From Piezodorus guildinii (taxonomy: Eukaryota > Arthropoda > Insecta > Hemiptera > Pentatomidae), in the NCBI GenBank assembly GCA_023052935.1, contig CM041297.1, positions 110,227,563 to 110,291,562 of the forward strand: 64,000 nucleotides of DNA, in the 5' to 3' direction. Shown piece by piece: positions 1 through 10,545 of the stretch. Under the pieces are notes generated by a model. That model saw only the letters and a program-made list of their open reading frames with translations. It was not told the DNA's origin and did no database searches. A program made the translations under genes and the position numbers. Each line of letters opens with the position of its first letter. Position 1 is the first letter of the stretch.

Positions 1-1740
1 ATCCCGGTATTAATGAATGCTCTACCCTGTTCGAATCGTGAAGGTGGTAAATCGGCCATTTTCGGACTATAATTTTGTACTCTAAACCGGTGGCATCGAA
101 AACATTGATGTATTCGACACCGAATCAGTTTCCTTGCCGAAATTATCCAAAACTTACGTTGCAGCATTGACTGTAGTAATTGTGGACCTGCGTGTAGGTA
201 TGCAATGTGGAAGTGATCTATGACCAGGGAACTTAAATGTGATTTGTGAGGAAGTAAAATTGGGTGTTTATTTTCGCAATTTAGCGGAGCGTTTGTAAGA
301 CGACCGCCCACCCTGAGAATCCCTCGGCTATCAATAAAGGGTGATAGAGCCCCCAAAGAGGAGGATTTGGAGTCAGAGTTAAGAAATTCTTTATCAAAGT
401 AAAAACGTTGGGTAACTTGTATAATTTTCTCTAGTGCAAGGTTCAGTTCAATGGCTGATGGGCGCCCTATTTGCCTTTTTGATATATTCAACCGTGCATT
501 ATGCAAGAGTCTTAGCACATAAGCGAATACTCTCAAAAGTTTAGTATAAGACGAAAAGTTTTTAATAACACTAGTCAGATAGCAATCATTAGTTGGAGCA
601 CTTAAAACAACCTCCTTTGTCTTTACTTCCGGCAAGTCTCCGGTACAATGGTTATTAAAATGATTACTGATTGGCCATGCTTCAATCGAGTGTTTCAGCC
701 ATTCTGGACCTTCCCACCAAGTACCGTCTTTTAGAAAAGAGCCAGGAGTTAATCCTCTAGACGCTATATCCGCTGCATTATGATGTGATTGTACATGATA
801 CCATTCACTATGAGAGGATTGATCCAAAATTGCAGTTACGCGATTGGCAACAAAAGTTTTGAGTTTGTAAGTAGGGATATTGAGCCAAGAAAGAGTGGTG
901 GATGAATCTGAGAAATAATATGTGGCCTTTACCTCTAATTTTGACAAAAACGTTTCTAAAGACTTATGTAATTTCCCTAATAACAAGGCCGCACAAAGTT
1001 CTAGACGCGGAACTGTTAAAAGCTTTAGAGGAGCAAGCCTAGTTTTGGCAAGAATCAAACGGACCTCCACTCTCCCATTTTCATATTCGGTTCGTAAATA
1101 TTGGACCGCTGCATATCCTAGGGTAGAAGCATCTGCAAATCCTACAGCCGTTACTTGTTTTTTAGCAGCTGAAAACAAGCCCCGAGATATGTTAAGGGAT
1201 TTTAATAAAGGCATTTCATTAACAAAATGATCCCACTCAAGCAATAAATCGGGCGGAAGCTGAGAATCCCAATCCAGACGTCGTTTCCAAAGCTGTTGTA
1301 GTACACATTTAGCTTTGAAAATCACGGGTGCTAAATAACCAAGAGGGTCATACATCCTTGCTATAGTAGACATTACCCCACGTTTTGTATTTACGCGAGC
1401 GAGCTCTTGCACGTTATAAGAAATACTATCTCGTACAGGGTTCCATTGCATTCCCAATAGTTTAACAGATGAATCATCGAAGTCGGATAAGGATATTGTG
1501 GACTCACAAGACTCATGTGGCACGTTGGTAAGTAACAAAACATTTTGCGGTGAGTGTGAGTTATTATCAGGTAAGGGTCCTAGAATTATCCCTCCAAATA
1601 CTGTATTTAAGAGAGTGGGACAACTAGAAGTTGTTTTGATATTTCTGAAAATATTTAGAAACAAATCCGCTCCTAAAAGAAAATCTATAGGGCCTGGCTG
1701 GCTTCCAAAAGGAAGGGTCTGAAAGATCCTCACTGCTTAA
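1..1740 (-). pseudogene. BEL/Pao pol remnant: protease tail, RNase H, integrase N-terminus; RT core deleted
   Basis: On the minus strand, in the frame after the 1707-1710 lesion, the tail of the protease domain (LLGADLF, FGGIILGP) runs to about 1565. It is followed at once by sequence normally found after the RT palm (KLLGMQWNP, then YDPLGYLAPVIFKAK of the Pao A17/pol region). No YxDD box or other RT palm motif lies between. Further on, RNase H-type motifs are seen: FADAST, VPRLELCAALL and YFSDSS supply the acidic residues. A zinc-binding H2C2 integrase segment follows (HFHIAYLHAG, then CFRCHR), and the frame stays open to the edge at MADLPPSRFEQGRAF. In BEL/Pao relatives several hundred residues of RT belong in the gap. 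The fragment would encode RNase H and the start of integrase without a polymerase. The domain identity is clear; the exact deletion point is inferred. Confidence 0.88.
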
Positions 1741-3444
1741 TTGTCTCCTAATATGCTCAGAGATAGGTTGAGAGGGCATATTATTACTTATTTGTTGAAT
1801 AATTACAGCATTTGTTCGCAACTTGGGATTTTCAGAATTTAATGGAACCAATGTGCAGTCTACCTGCTGAGTCCCACCAGCAATGGGGCTATTCGCAAAT
1901 CCACAGAGTTTGTGGGGGTTTTGAGAGGGTATCAATTTCAATTTTCTAGCACACGAAGCCGTAATAAACGAACGTTGTGCTCCACTGTCGATGACAATTC
2001 TTATTTGGTGATAGTTACCTACATGGTCTTTTATTCTGGCCAAAGCAGTACCAAGTAAAACATTTACTTTGCCATCTAGAGATGTGGAAAAAACAGCGCT
2101 TTCTGATGTATTAGTTTCTAACTGAGAGTTTTCCATAACTGTCGAAGTATTAGTTTTAGGTTCTTCCTCCACAGAGGGTGGAGATGTCACCGAATTACCC
2201 CAGTGTAATAAAGAATGGTGTTTTTTATTACAGTAACGACATAATTTATTTGACCGACAATCAGCATTTTTATGATTTTCACTAAGGCAATTGGAACAAA
2301 GATTTAATGACTTTAAAGTATTAAAACGTTTTTGTGGACTAAGTTCCAAAAATTTAGAGCAACGATACAAAGCATGCTTTTCCTTACATAAGGGGCAAGA
2401 ACGAGTAGTTTGCTGCCCTGTGGAGTAAAAAATTTGTTTCATCCTTTTAGGATAAGTTTTATTGTCGTTCGAGTGTTTGGACATGCTTGGAGTAGATAAG
2501 GCTTGAGATTGAAATGCAACACATTGCTGAGAAATTAGGTCAACTAAATCTTGAAATGAAGGAAGTTCTTCTTTCACTGATTGTAAAGTCTCAAACCGCT
2601 CACGGGTTTTGGGATCTAACAGTCTTAATGCAAATGTAAGAAGAACAAACCCAGATTCATCTTTTATGTCTAAATTTTTGAACGCAGTTACACTCTCTAA
2701 TACAATCTCCGAAAATTGTTCTAAGGAAGCTAAATTACATTCCTGTAATGGCTTAAAATTAAATATTTTTGCAAGCAAATTGTTATCATACCGTTTGGTC
2801 AAACTGAGCCAAGCTTGTGGATAATCTTGGGCAGTAATTGGTATGGAAGCAACACATTGCAAGGCAGGTCCCTTTAATGAGGACTTGAGATAATGGAACT
2901 TTTGAACTGGAGATAAGGAAGTATTTTCATGAATTAATGAAACATAAGTGTCTTTGAATGAAGTCCACTTAGTCAAGTCACCGTTGAATGTAGGAAGATT
3001 TATAGAGGGAAGTTTAAATAACTGATTTTGGGATTCACTAGAAGATGCATTCAATGAATGATCTTGAACTAATTGTTCTCGCTCAAGTGCCAACGCTTCA
3101 TAAAATTTATGGCGGGTCTCCTTCCTAATGTTGTCATACTCACTGCAATCTTTGTTTAATAATTTAGCATATTGTTTCACTTCTGTGACAGTTTTAGTGA
3201 ACTTTTGGAAAGTAGTGTCCAGTCGTGATAACCTAGCTTTAAAAACCGGAAATAATTCTGAATTTTTTGTTGCAGCCAGACCTATTTCATTTGTTTCGTG
3301 TATATCGTCCCTTAAGTCCTCTAATTCGTCCAACAGGGAGCTCAATACTACCTCATTATCAATTTTTGGACCCATTTTTAGTTTCAACAATTGACAAAAT
3401 CTATATGTTAAACAAGATGTGAAAAAAGAAATGTGATTGATCAC
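1624..3444 (-). CDS. BEL/Pao gag with zinc knuckles and aspartic protease
   Basis: An open frame of 606 codons. The likely start is the Met at residue 24 (MGPKIDNEVV, first base 3375), because the 23 residues before it are leader-like. Residues 25-130 are charged and probably helical. Residues 140-310 match the Gag-like DUF1759 domain (LPTFNGDLTKW, then SLKGPA). Zinc-knuckle-like Cys/His groups lie at C350-C353-H357-C362, C383-C386-H391-C396 and C402-C405-H409. The DUF1758-type aspartic protease has its active site IDSGA at D486-A489. From about residue 580 the frame reads a non-homologous tail (WKPARPYRFSF) because of a shift in the A4 run at 1707-1710. The true protease end continues in the neighbouring frame. 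In the family, Gag packages the RNA and the protease cuts the polyprotein. Confidence 0.93.
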   Translation of the reverse strand: MINHISFFTSCLTYRFCQLLKLKMGPKIDNEVVLSSLLDELEDLRDDIHETNEIGLAATKNSELFPVFKARLSRLDTTFQKFTKTVTEVKQYAKLLNKDCSEYDNIRKETRHKFYEALALEREQLVQDHSLNASSSESQNQLFKLPSINLPTFNGDLTKWTSFKDTYVSLIHENTSLSPVQKFHYLKSSLKGPALQCVASIPITAQDYPQAWLSLTKRYDNNLLAKIFNFKPLQECNLASLEQFSEIVLESVTAFKNLDIKDESGFVLLTFALRLLDPKTRERFETLQSVKEELPSFQDLVDLISQQCVAFQSQALSTPSMSKHSNDNKTYPKRMKQIFYSTGQQTTRSCPLCKEKHALYRCSKFLELSPQKRFNTLKSLNLCSNCLSENHKNADCRSNKLCRYCNKKHHSLLHWGNSVTSPPSVEEEPKTNTSTVMENSQLETNTSESAVFSTSLDGKVNVLLGTALARIKDHVGNYHQIRIVIDSGAQRSFITASCARKLKLIPSQNPHKLCGFANSPIAGGTQQVDCTLVPLNSENPKLRTNAVIIQQISNNMPSQPISEHIRRQLSSEDLSDPSFWKPARPYRFSFRSGFVSKYFQKYQNNF

Positions 3445-3477
3445 AAAAAAATAAACTGAAATTCAAATAACGATATG

Positions 3478-3497
3478 TTTCCCAACTGGCACCTAAC
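3478..3497 (-). other. Possible primer-binding site of the BEL/Pao element
   Basis: Directly inside the inferred LTR edge the minus strand reads GGTGCCAGTTGGGAAAC. A TGG-type start complementary to a tRNA CCA end is expected here. The base before GGTGCC is A rather than T, so the match is imperfect and the tRNA is not identified. Confidence 0.35.
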
Positions 3498-4098
3498 AAT
3501 TGCTGAAATGTTTAAATTCCAATAAATTTAAACCTAAATTAAATAATTATTTAGAAGGCTAAATAAAACAATAAGAGATAGCTGTAGGAATGTATTGTGA
3601 TCCGTTCCGCCTGAGGGCCGAAAATTTGTAGACAAAAAATAAATCCGGCCCGGAGGACCAAAATTTGTATACGCTGGGCTATCCGTGAAAGAATAGTACT
3701 TTCAAGTGACAACTCAAAATTGAGGGTGGTTCTATTGAAATAAATAAGTGGACTGTATAGATTTAAAATAAATAAAAATAATGAAAGCAAACGACGAATC
3801 ACAATACATTTAATACACTGAAATACATATAAAGATGATAAAGAAACAAATTAACCTAATAAATTTATATAAGAAAAATTAACCTAATTATAATTAAACA
3901 GCTGTAAGAAAATGTATGAAACAAAATAAACCTAATTAAAATATTGTAAAAATAGAAGAAACAAACTTAACTTAATTAATGCTCAAAGATGTAAAAAAAA
4001 ATAGTTATCAAATTAAATAGTTTCTTGAATAAGAATTAAGAAATAAAATGTTCCATTAATGGATAAAGATAGGTTATATTCACGTAAAGATGTCCAGT

Positions 4099-4206
4099 TG
4101 AGTGTTGAAGAAAACGACCGCAGGGCGGCTTGAGTGTTGAAGAAAATTACCGCAGGGCGGCTTGGACGAAGTTCTCTTGGGTGTTGAAAATGACCGCAAG
4201 GCGGCT
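4099..4206. repeat. 32-bp tandem repeat inside the LTR (about 3 copies)
   Basis: Two adjacent units at 4099-4130 and 4131-4162 match except for three bases. A third, shorter unit with a 15-bp spacer ends at 4206. Each unit ends in ACCGCAGGGCGGCT or a close variant, whose CCGC..GCGG core can pair. They lie 80-190 bp from the TATA-like box, upstream or downstream depending on which strand is used, and could be enhancer-like modules. Confidence 0.85.
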
Positions 4207-4283
4207 CTTCCAAGTTCCAAGGGGAACGATGAGAAGATGAAGAAATTCGTTTCCAAACGTTCAAACGTTGAGAGGAATCTTGG

Positions 4284-4296
4284 GTCTATATAAGGC
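4284..4296 (-). promoter_or_regulatory. TATA-like box of the BEL LTR
   Basis: A TATATA core sits in the LTR. On the coding (minus) strand it reads CTTATATAGACC with a CTCAAC initiator-like site about 25 bp downstream. The core is nearly palindromic, and the plus-strand reading (TATATAAGG) is an equally good TATA box, so direction rests only on the element's polarity. Confidence 0.4.
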
Positions 4297-4559
4297 ACAT
4301 CTTCACCGCTCAAACGCTAGCTTAAGACTCCCCTCGCCACGAGGCAGTCAAAAAACAATTGAAGTACGATCGTCTTCTGTCTTTCTCTTCTACTGCTCTC
4401 GTTTAAAAACTTATAATTATATTTAAAATAACTATTTTAAAAAGAAATTAAAAAATAAAGATTTAAACAAAAAAAAATGATCTTATTATAAATATCATAA
4501 AATTATGAACTAATAATTTTTCGATTGAAAAACTATAAAAACCTTTTCAGGCCGTAACA

Positions 4560-5879
4560 TATGGCGTGAACAGAGATCCTGTAGCACTATTATTATTGTC
4601 TATTATGACAAATTGTAATATATACGAATAAAAAAAATAAAAAAGTATTATACTTAATATTTTTGGGCTTAAATCAGCTTCTTTTTTTTATTATTTACTT
4701 TTTATTTTATTATAGACTATTTTATTATATATATCAAATTAATATTAAAGGAAATTTTCTGTTTATCTTAGGGACCATATTAAAGTTTTTTTGAAATGTA
4801 AACTCATTATTTCATCCACAATGGTGTATTTCTTTATTAAATTAACTTTCTTTCACGAGAAATATCATAACAATTCCAAGCTGTTCTTTCAAATTCGGCT
4901 GTAAATCCATTATCATACGTAATTTTAGTAAAAGTTATTTCAGTGCTTTTAAAACATATTAAAAAAAAAAAACTAAGATTCACAAAAATAGAGAAATCAC
5001 TCAAATTACACGTTAAAACAGTTGAAATTTTATAAATGCTCTCCGGTAAGGAAATCCAAAAGTGACTTATCATGTTCTTCTTCGTTACCCCTCATATCCA
5101 CTAAAGCTTTCGATTCAGCACTTTTAAGTTTTTCTTCGGAGTGATGCCGATGAGATGAAAATCGCTTTATGCAAGAATGTCATCTACTTCAGGAACTATG
5201 AGGAAAAAATAATAACAATTGAATAATTAAAAACTAATTGAATAAGTAAAGTACTTATAGATTAGAACAGAAAGTAACTAAGCAATAACTGTGGTCGAAT
5301 ATATTGAAAACAGTATCCCACCTTGGCTTGGCATATCAGCAAAAAAACAGACAGAGAGCGAATCATCTTAGAAAATCACAAAGAAGAATAGACACTAGAA
5401 AGAGATTCTGAAATTACCACCAATCCTATTTGAAAGAGAAGAGAAGCTGTTCCAGGAAGACCATCCCAAAAAGAGGTTAGTGACCTCAAGCACTACACGA
5501 AATAAGGATAATTATGATAATAGGGATAGAGACAATAAAAGAATAGAGCTCTGTGTTTGTAGAGGCGGCAGCTTAACACATGGTAATACTCTACGTCTAC
5601 CAGAACACATATTTTCAAAAATGTAAGCCAGAGAGAGAAAAAAAGTAAATATATCGTTCAGTTAAGCATGATCCGAGTGCTGCTATCTTTGGTAGGGACA
5701 AAGAAACCACATTAAACAAGCACCTGTACAGGTGAAACCTGAAATAAGTTAAATTAGAGACCGAGTTTTGGAGGGGAGAGGAAGAAGGGAGAATAAGGAA
5801 ATAAACTGTCCACCTGATATACTGTATGCAATAGCAGCTGTATATAGATACTTCAAACTAGATCACGACATTCTGGGTG
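4560..5879. other. Intergenic, no gene recognised
   Basis: AT-rich flank of the LTR element. The purine-rich part 5250-5830 lacks a long open frame and I recognise no family in it. Confidence 0.5.
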
Positions 5880-6137
5880 ATCACTTGTAGCTGGGTGTTT
5901 AGCATAACAGCCTCCGATGCCAAAGGTCAAGGGTTCAAACCCGCTGGGGGTCCTAGTATTATTTAATGGGAGTAAAAAATCCTTTGTTATGCTGATCTGA
6001 AGGGACGTAAAAAGATGGTCCCGAGCCTGTGCGATGGAACTGGTTAAAGATCCCTATCCTAACAAAACCTGGATAGGCAAAATTCATGACTCCCACTGTA
6101 GCATCGTCCGATAAGCCATAGTTGCTACTTTATATGC

Positions 6138-6143
<6 letters not shown>
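5880..6143 (+). mobile_element. SINE-A copy 1 (tRNA-derived), most complete
   Basis: The head has an A-box-like region (GCTGGGTGTTTAGCATAAC, 5890-5908) and a B box (GGGTTCAAACCC, about 5931-5942), the layout of an internal RNA polymerase III promoter. The body continues with TGGGAGTAAAAAATCC, GATGGTCCCGAGCCTGTG, TTAAAGATCCCTATCCTAA and GCATCGTCCGATAAGCC. The same blocks recur in order at 9128-9422 (minus), 14509-14700, 49852-49955, 54405-54595 and 60215-60500, which defines the family. This copy runs into the microsatellite that follows. Confidence 0.8.
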
Positions 6144-6228
<85 letters not shown>

Positions 6229-6259
6229 GTTTTGTTTTTTTTTTTTTGTTTTTTTTTTC
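6140..6259. repeat. (TA)n(TG)n microsatellite and T-runs
   Basis: TA repeats 6140-6193, TG repeats about 6194-6226, then T-rich runs to 6259. The T-runs are probably the poly(A) tail of the minus-strand R1-type element next to them. Confidence 0.95.
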
Positions 6260-6409
6260 GAGTAGGGGAAAAATCTTTCATCAGACGAAGTGTAACTGTC
6301 AGGCTACACAACAGTGTGAGATTCCTACTCAATAAAAAACCACCTCCCAATTCGTCTTTACCACCCCACGGAACCGCTGTCAAGCATTACTTCATGGGGG
6401 GCAGAAGGG
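6228..6409 (-). mobile_element. R1-clade LINE, 3' UTR and poly(A)
   Basis: Follows the C-terminal frame on the minus strand. It holds CCCCATGAAGTAATGCTTGA, then GGTAGGAATCTCACAC, then an A-rich end (T-runs 6231-6259 on the plus strand). A 3' UTR followed by poly(A) is what a target-primed insertion leaves. Confidence 0.6.
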
Positions 6410-7120
6410 CTAAATGCCAGCTACTTTAATGTACATCTGATTTAAGCTAGACCGATGCCCCGCCTCTCCTTTCTTGCTCCTGTACTCTGAGATTTGTGCT
6501 GCATAATCAGCTGCAGCGCTCCAACTCTCCTGACTAGCCATCATCAAGGAGACTAAATTTTCGGGTGATGCTTTTGTACTAAATTTAGCGTCTATCTCCG
6601 ATCTTTCTCGAACGAATCCCGAACAAGAGAAGAATGCATGTTCCACTGTTTCTTCTATGGGATCACAAAATGGGCACAATGAACTTTCCTCTATTTTGAA
6701 ACGGGCTAAGTAGGCTCTGAAGCAACCATGCCCAGTAAGCAGCTGAGTGAGATATTAATCTACATCTCCATGTTTCTGGGATAACCATGTCGATATGTCG
6801 GGAATTAGGCGGTAGGTCCATCTTCCAGAAGATGGGGCGTTCCAGCGTCTCTGCCATATATCAAGTGTATGAACTCTCTCTTGTTTTGCTAAAGAAGCCC
6901 AGTGAGCATCCGTCTCTTCACGTTTTCTTCGGTATATCCTTCTGCGTTTATCTGCCAAAAGATCAATCGGAGGCATGTCTGCGATGACGCATACAGCGTC
7001 GTAGGACACAGTGCGAAAAGCTCGAGCGACACGCAGGGCACTTCTCCGATGCACCCTAATAACTTTCCGGACATATGATTGTACTTGGCAGGATTCTGCC
7101 CAGATCGGTGCTGCGTACAG

Positions 7121-7122
<2 letters not shown>
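6410..7122 (-). pseudogene. R1-clade non-LTR retrotransposon, C-terminal fragment
   Basis: The minus-strand frame starts at a truncation beside the TG microsatellite (VYAAPIWAES) and continues with RVHRRSALRVARAFRTVSY, ADMPPIDLLADKRRRIY, GRWTYRLIPD and LLTGHGCFRAYL. These are hallmarks of the region after the RT domain in R1-clade elements. A zinc knuckle CPFC..H..C (C-x2-C-x8-H-x4-C) follows near 6660. One in-frame TAA (plus-strand 6755-6757) interrupts the reading; otherwise it is continuous. RT and endonuclease are missing through 5' truncation. In the family this part binds nucleic acid during target-primed reverse transcription. Confidence 0.8.

Positions 7123-7151
<29 letters not shown>
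7122..7151. repeat. (TG)15 microsatellite
   Basis: A pure TG run at the 5' edge of the R1-type fragment. It may mark the truncation or insertion boundary. Confidence 0.95.
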
Positions 7152-7331
7152 TCGTGTTTTTGATTTCTAATATTTAATATATTTTTTTATTTTCTTATAT
7201 GTAATTATCTGATATAATTGTTTGGATTTAACTTAAAATATTGTATTTGTATTATTAGTTTAGGGCTAAAATAACGTTTATGGTTGAAAAGCCTTTATGT
7301 TACAAAATAAAATAAATATAAATAATCATAT

Positions 7332-7750
7332 TCGCCATGCTTCTTCCCTTCTCTAATTCAAATCCCATCTTTTCCAACACCTTCTAGCATCCCAAAGAGA
7401 CGCACACTAAATGTAAAATCGTAAATACGCTATCCTACTTTCAACGTAAGACAAAATTATTTATTTTACCAAAATCCTCGAGTTATGGAATAATTCATTT
7501 ATTTTTTATGTATTTGAAAATTGTATAGCTCTATCATTTTATAGGAAATTTTTTCGTTTGTTTATATTCCATATATTTTGCATACATTTATATAAATAGG
7601 TTTTTTAATTTTTTTTTGTACACATTTGTGGATAAAAATTATTTTATTCGTTTCTCGGCCAGACATGAACATTGAAGTATATATTTACTGTACGCAATTG
7701 TTATTCTTGAGGGACATAATCCCAGAATGAAGTTATTTTTATTTTTATTA
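7332..7750 (+). mobile_element. CR1/L2-like LINE, 3' end (copy C1)
   Basis: Begins with the decayed last codons of the family's protein (HLLASQRDAH in one frame, matching HLLASQSDAN of the long copy at 22412) and continues through an AT-rich 3' UTR. It ends in the family hairpin GGGACATAATCCC (7711-7723) and CAGAATGAAG, then T/A-rich simple sequence. Confidence 0.65.
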
Positions 7751-9127
7751 GTATACAGTCCACTATCAATAATCAAAAAGCAGAGCAACCACTCTAAAAG
7801 TTGAATTATTAACATTCCTACAAAACGGGAATGCTAATAAATCGTACATCATAGCTTAATTGTAGAATTTGGCTGGGAATATTCAAGAGAAAGAGGAATT
7901 AAATAAAATGATATATTCGCATAGTAAATATATCAAGTAGCTGTTATAAAGGGGAAAAAGTACAGCAAAAGGTATGGTACGTATATTGTATTAATCATTG
8001 GTATAATTATTTCGAAATTTATTAAGGATTTTTGGACATACGAGATCGGTTTTTCAAACTATTTCGCTCTTGTTTATTTAAGCAGCTTAGAGAGGCTTTC
8101 AAGAGATATATTGGACAAAATATTCTATACAGATCAATCGTATGATATATTGAAATGCAAATTTCAATATATACAAATACATCATCAACTTATAAACAGT
8201 ACAGATACCATCACTTCACGGAAAACTTTTAATTTGAAAAAAAACAAAAAACAAATTGAATGACAAAAATACTTTCATTTTTAGCAATCAACGACTGTAA
8301 ATGATCCGTGATTCCAATCGCTGAATGCCATTTGGGATTGAAGCCGATTCACACATTCGCTAATAGAAGAGAAACGGATTATCGTTGGTTCAAGTCATCC
8401 AAGATATAACGTTCCAATCCGTTCTCATTCAGCCGTAAAATGAACAATTAACAACGATTTTTTAGCAGTTGGAATAACATTTAGTTTGAAATGATGCCTT
8501 ACAAAATAGACAGTTAAGGAATACTTTTTATTTTTCTAAGGCTAATTATTTGTAAATTTCGATATTTATCCTTTTAAAAAATGCGTAAACCTCAGGCTTC
8601 GTCCTTAAGGTACGATTTTGGAAGATAGTTAGTTTTTTAAGCTGTTTTGAAGTCTTGTTAATTTTATCTATCGCAAGTCAGTCCAAACTGAAGTTGGTCA
8701 AATGCAATTTTACACGATTCCGTTATCCGAGAAAGACACTTAACCTAACTAGTAATTTCTTTAGGTTTGATCGCATTGAGTTTTTAGTGCGATATTTTAC
8801 TATAAAATAAGACTCTATAGACCAAATTAACTATGATCCGTAAAGTCTTAAGTTATTTTTTTTTTCAACTCCTTTATGATACCTACATTTATATACCTAT
8901 TGGTTTATTATTTATTAAAAAAAAAAATAATAATAAAATAACCTACCTTATCATTTGAGGTTTCACGTTTCAAGATACGTTGAATTCAAATTTTAAAAAA
9001 TAAATAAATAACTACAATAGTCTGATTATTTATTTTGGAATTACTATCATAAACAAAGCAAACAATTATAAAAAATTAGTGGATAAATACTCGAGATAAA
9101 GTGTATTGAACATTATCTGGCTTGATT
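7751..9127. other. Intergenic, AT-rich; one Rep-F scrap
   Basis: No gene seen. Near 8953-8990 a piece resembling the start of Rep-F (TTTCACGTTTCAAGATACGT) is present. Confidence 0.45.
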
Positions 9128-9422
9128 TGATTTGAATTTGTCGGCATTTTTATGCTGCCTGTGTCTAATCGGACGATGCAACAGTGGGAGTCCTGAATAT
9201 TGACTATCCAGGTTTTATTGGGATAGGGAATCTTTAACAAGTACCTGACATAGCACAGGCTCAGGACCACCATTTTACGTCCCTCCGAAGGACGGCATAC
9301 CCAAAGGTTTTTTTATTCCCATTAAAAGATCCTAGGTTCACTTGCCAGGTATGAAACCACGAATTAGAAATAGAAAGCTGTTATGCTAACCACAACACGA
9401 CAAGAGCCCCAGTTACTTGGAT
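9128..9422 (-). mobile_element. SINE-A copy 2
   Basis: Reverse complement of the SINE-A body (GGACGATGCAACAGTGGGAG, then GGATAGGGAATCTTTAAC, then TTCCCATTAAAAGATCC). The tRNA-like head is at 9340-9422 with TTATGCTAACCACAACACG. The B box is decayed (CCTAGGTTCACTTGCC). Confidence 0.75.
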
Positions 9423-9469
9423 ATAAATTGACAGCGTACCTGGTTTTATTTTTTGGAATTAATTAGCAG

Positions 9470-9700
9470 TGGTGATAGGCCATTTTTTTTAATTAATTTA
9501 TTTATTTTCCTATTATTTAATTGGCTGTAAACATCAATATAAACTGTTATACCCTAAAATAGTCATTTGAAAATAATAAACTATTGTGTAATAATTGGCA
9601 GCATTTATTTTTGCTTTAACTTACTTATACATGAAATATATGGTAAGGGAAAGTATTGCGGTCGAAAAGGTCAGTGTGCGTAACTAAAAAAGACGTAAAA
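9470..9700 (+). repeat. Rep-F/Rep-A junction fragment
   Basis: AAACTGTTATACCCTAAAAT, AATAAACTATTGTGTAAT and GGCAGC match the inverted segment at 39240-39380. The sequence then runs into GGTAAGGGAAAGTATTGCGG, the start of Rep-A. The junction shows that Rep-F and Rep-A are parts of one longer repeat. Confidence 0.6.
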
Positions 9701-10367
9701 TAAAAATTAAAAAAATTCCTTCTTCTATGAGTCTAAATATGGAAACAAAAGAGTTACATCACGCGCAAGCTACTACGTTCCATGTTTTCCTTCAACTGTT
9801 TCAAGTCTGTCAAGAAATATGTAAAACAGGTCTAACATTAGAGTACTCCCTACATAACAGTAAACGTCGAAGAACGATATGGCTCCTAGTCTAGAAGACT
9901 GGCTACGCCGGTCCATTTCAAGCCTACGTCGGAGGAAGTGTTGAAGCCCGCATGATTGGTTTCATAAGGACATTAATTTAACCGGAACTTGTCGAGGGTA
10001 CATCCTCTTTGACGAAGACAATGGGTCTAAGAGGAAGTTGTTCCTTTCACCGGCTGGATAGTTACATGGGATTGTGTAAGCGACACTTCATTGCGTGGGT
10101 TACCTAAGCTTCCTGACTAGTGGTGTGTGAACATTGCTACTAAAGACGCGAAGGGTACCGTTAAGCTTACATTTTCAGGATCTAGTTAGTTTATGACAAG
10201 ACTGTACTGAATACTCAGGAAAATATATCATTTTTCATGAGTCGTTAAATGCTGAAGTTCAAAGATGGGTGACCTTTTCCTCGAGTAGTTATGGTTCATT
10301 TCGAAAGAAGCATTGTCGTACTTAAAAAGCAATCATATTTGGAACAAATTAAGGTCCTATAATAAAA
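9701..10367. other. Intergenic; GC-richer patch 9840-10170
   Basis: A less AT-rich stretch without a long open frame. I recognise no family in it. Confidence 0.4.
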
Positions 10368-10545
10368 GTGGACGAGTGGGGTAGAGCGCGTTTCCCAGCA
10401 ACCAGATGACCGAAACTGGAGTTCGCGTCAAAGCCTCATGAAGGAGAGAAGGAGGGTTTTAACTCGGAATTTGTTCCCCGCTCTCACACCTGGCCGAGAA
10501 ACCTCCGTGTAGCCTTTAAAGGCGAGGGAGGGATAAACAAAAAAT
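10368..10545 (+). mobile_element. Possible tRNA-derived SINE (SINE-D), single copy
   Basis: GAGTGGGGTAGAGCGCGT resembles a tRNA A-box region, and GGAGTTCGCGTCAA about 40 bases later resembles a B box. A GC-richer body ending GGCGAGGGAGGGATAAAC follows. There is no second copy in the window, so this rests on the promoter-like layout only. Confidence 0.35.

Larger units (their letters stand above)
1..4559 (-). mobile_element. BEL/Pao LTR retrotransposon, 5' half, defective
   Basis: Reading leftwards on the minus strand the order is LTR, leader, gag with zinc knuckles, aspartic protease, RNase H and integrase zinc-binding region. This is the BEL/Pao (Semotivirus-type) order. The element leaves the window inside the integrase region, so the 3' LTR and the target-site duplication cannot be seen. 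Two defects are visible: a frameshift in an A-run at 1707-1710, and loss of the reverse transcriptase core near 1541-1565. It therefore cannot make its own polymerase. The frames on both sides of the lesions are still open, which suggests a fairly young copy. Confidence 0.93.
3498..4559 (-). repeat. 5' LTR of the BEL/Pao element
   Basis: On the minus strand it begins TGTTACGGCC at 4559, a start typical of BEL/Pao LTRs, and ends near 3498 just before the primer-site-like sequence and gag leader. Length is about 1.06 kb. The second LTR is outside the window, so the edges rest on the start motif and position only. It carries a TATA-like box near 4288 and a tandem repeat at 4099-4206. Confidence 0.65.

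Noticed and set aside
922..1230. 102-codon plus-strand frame in the BEL region
   Set aside because: It is the antisense of the RNase H segment, whose motifs are clear on the minus strand.
2609..3394. Plus-strand frames of 71 and 88 codons
   Set aside because: Antisense to the gag frame, with no motif of their own.
4013..4313. Minus-strand frames of 77-83 codons
   Set aside because: They lie inside the LTR and are produced by its tandem repeat; not proteins.
6084..6429. Frames of 77-99 codons rich in TH/IY or CV
   Set aside because: They translate the TA/TG microsatellite and the R1-type UTR.
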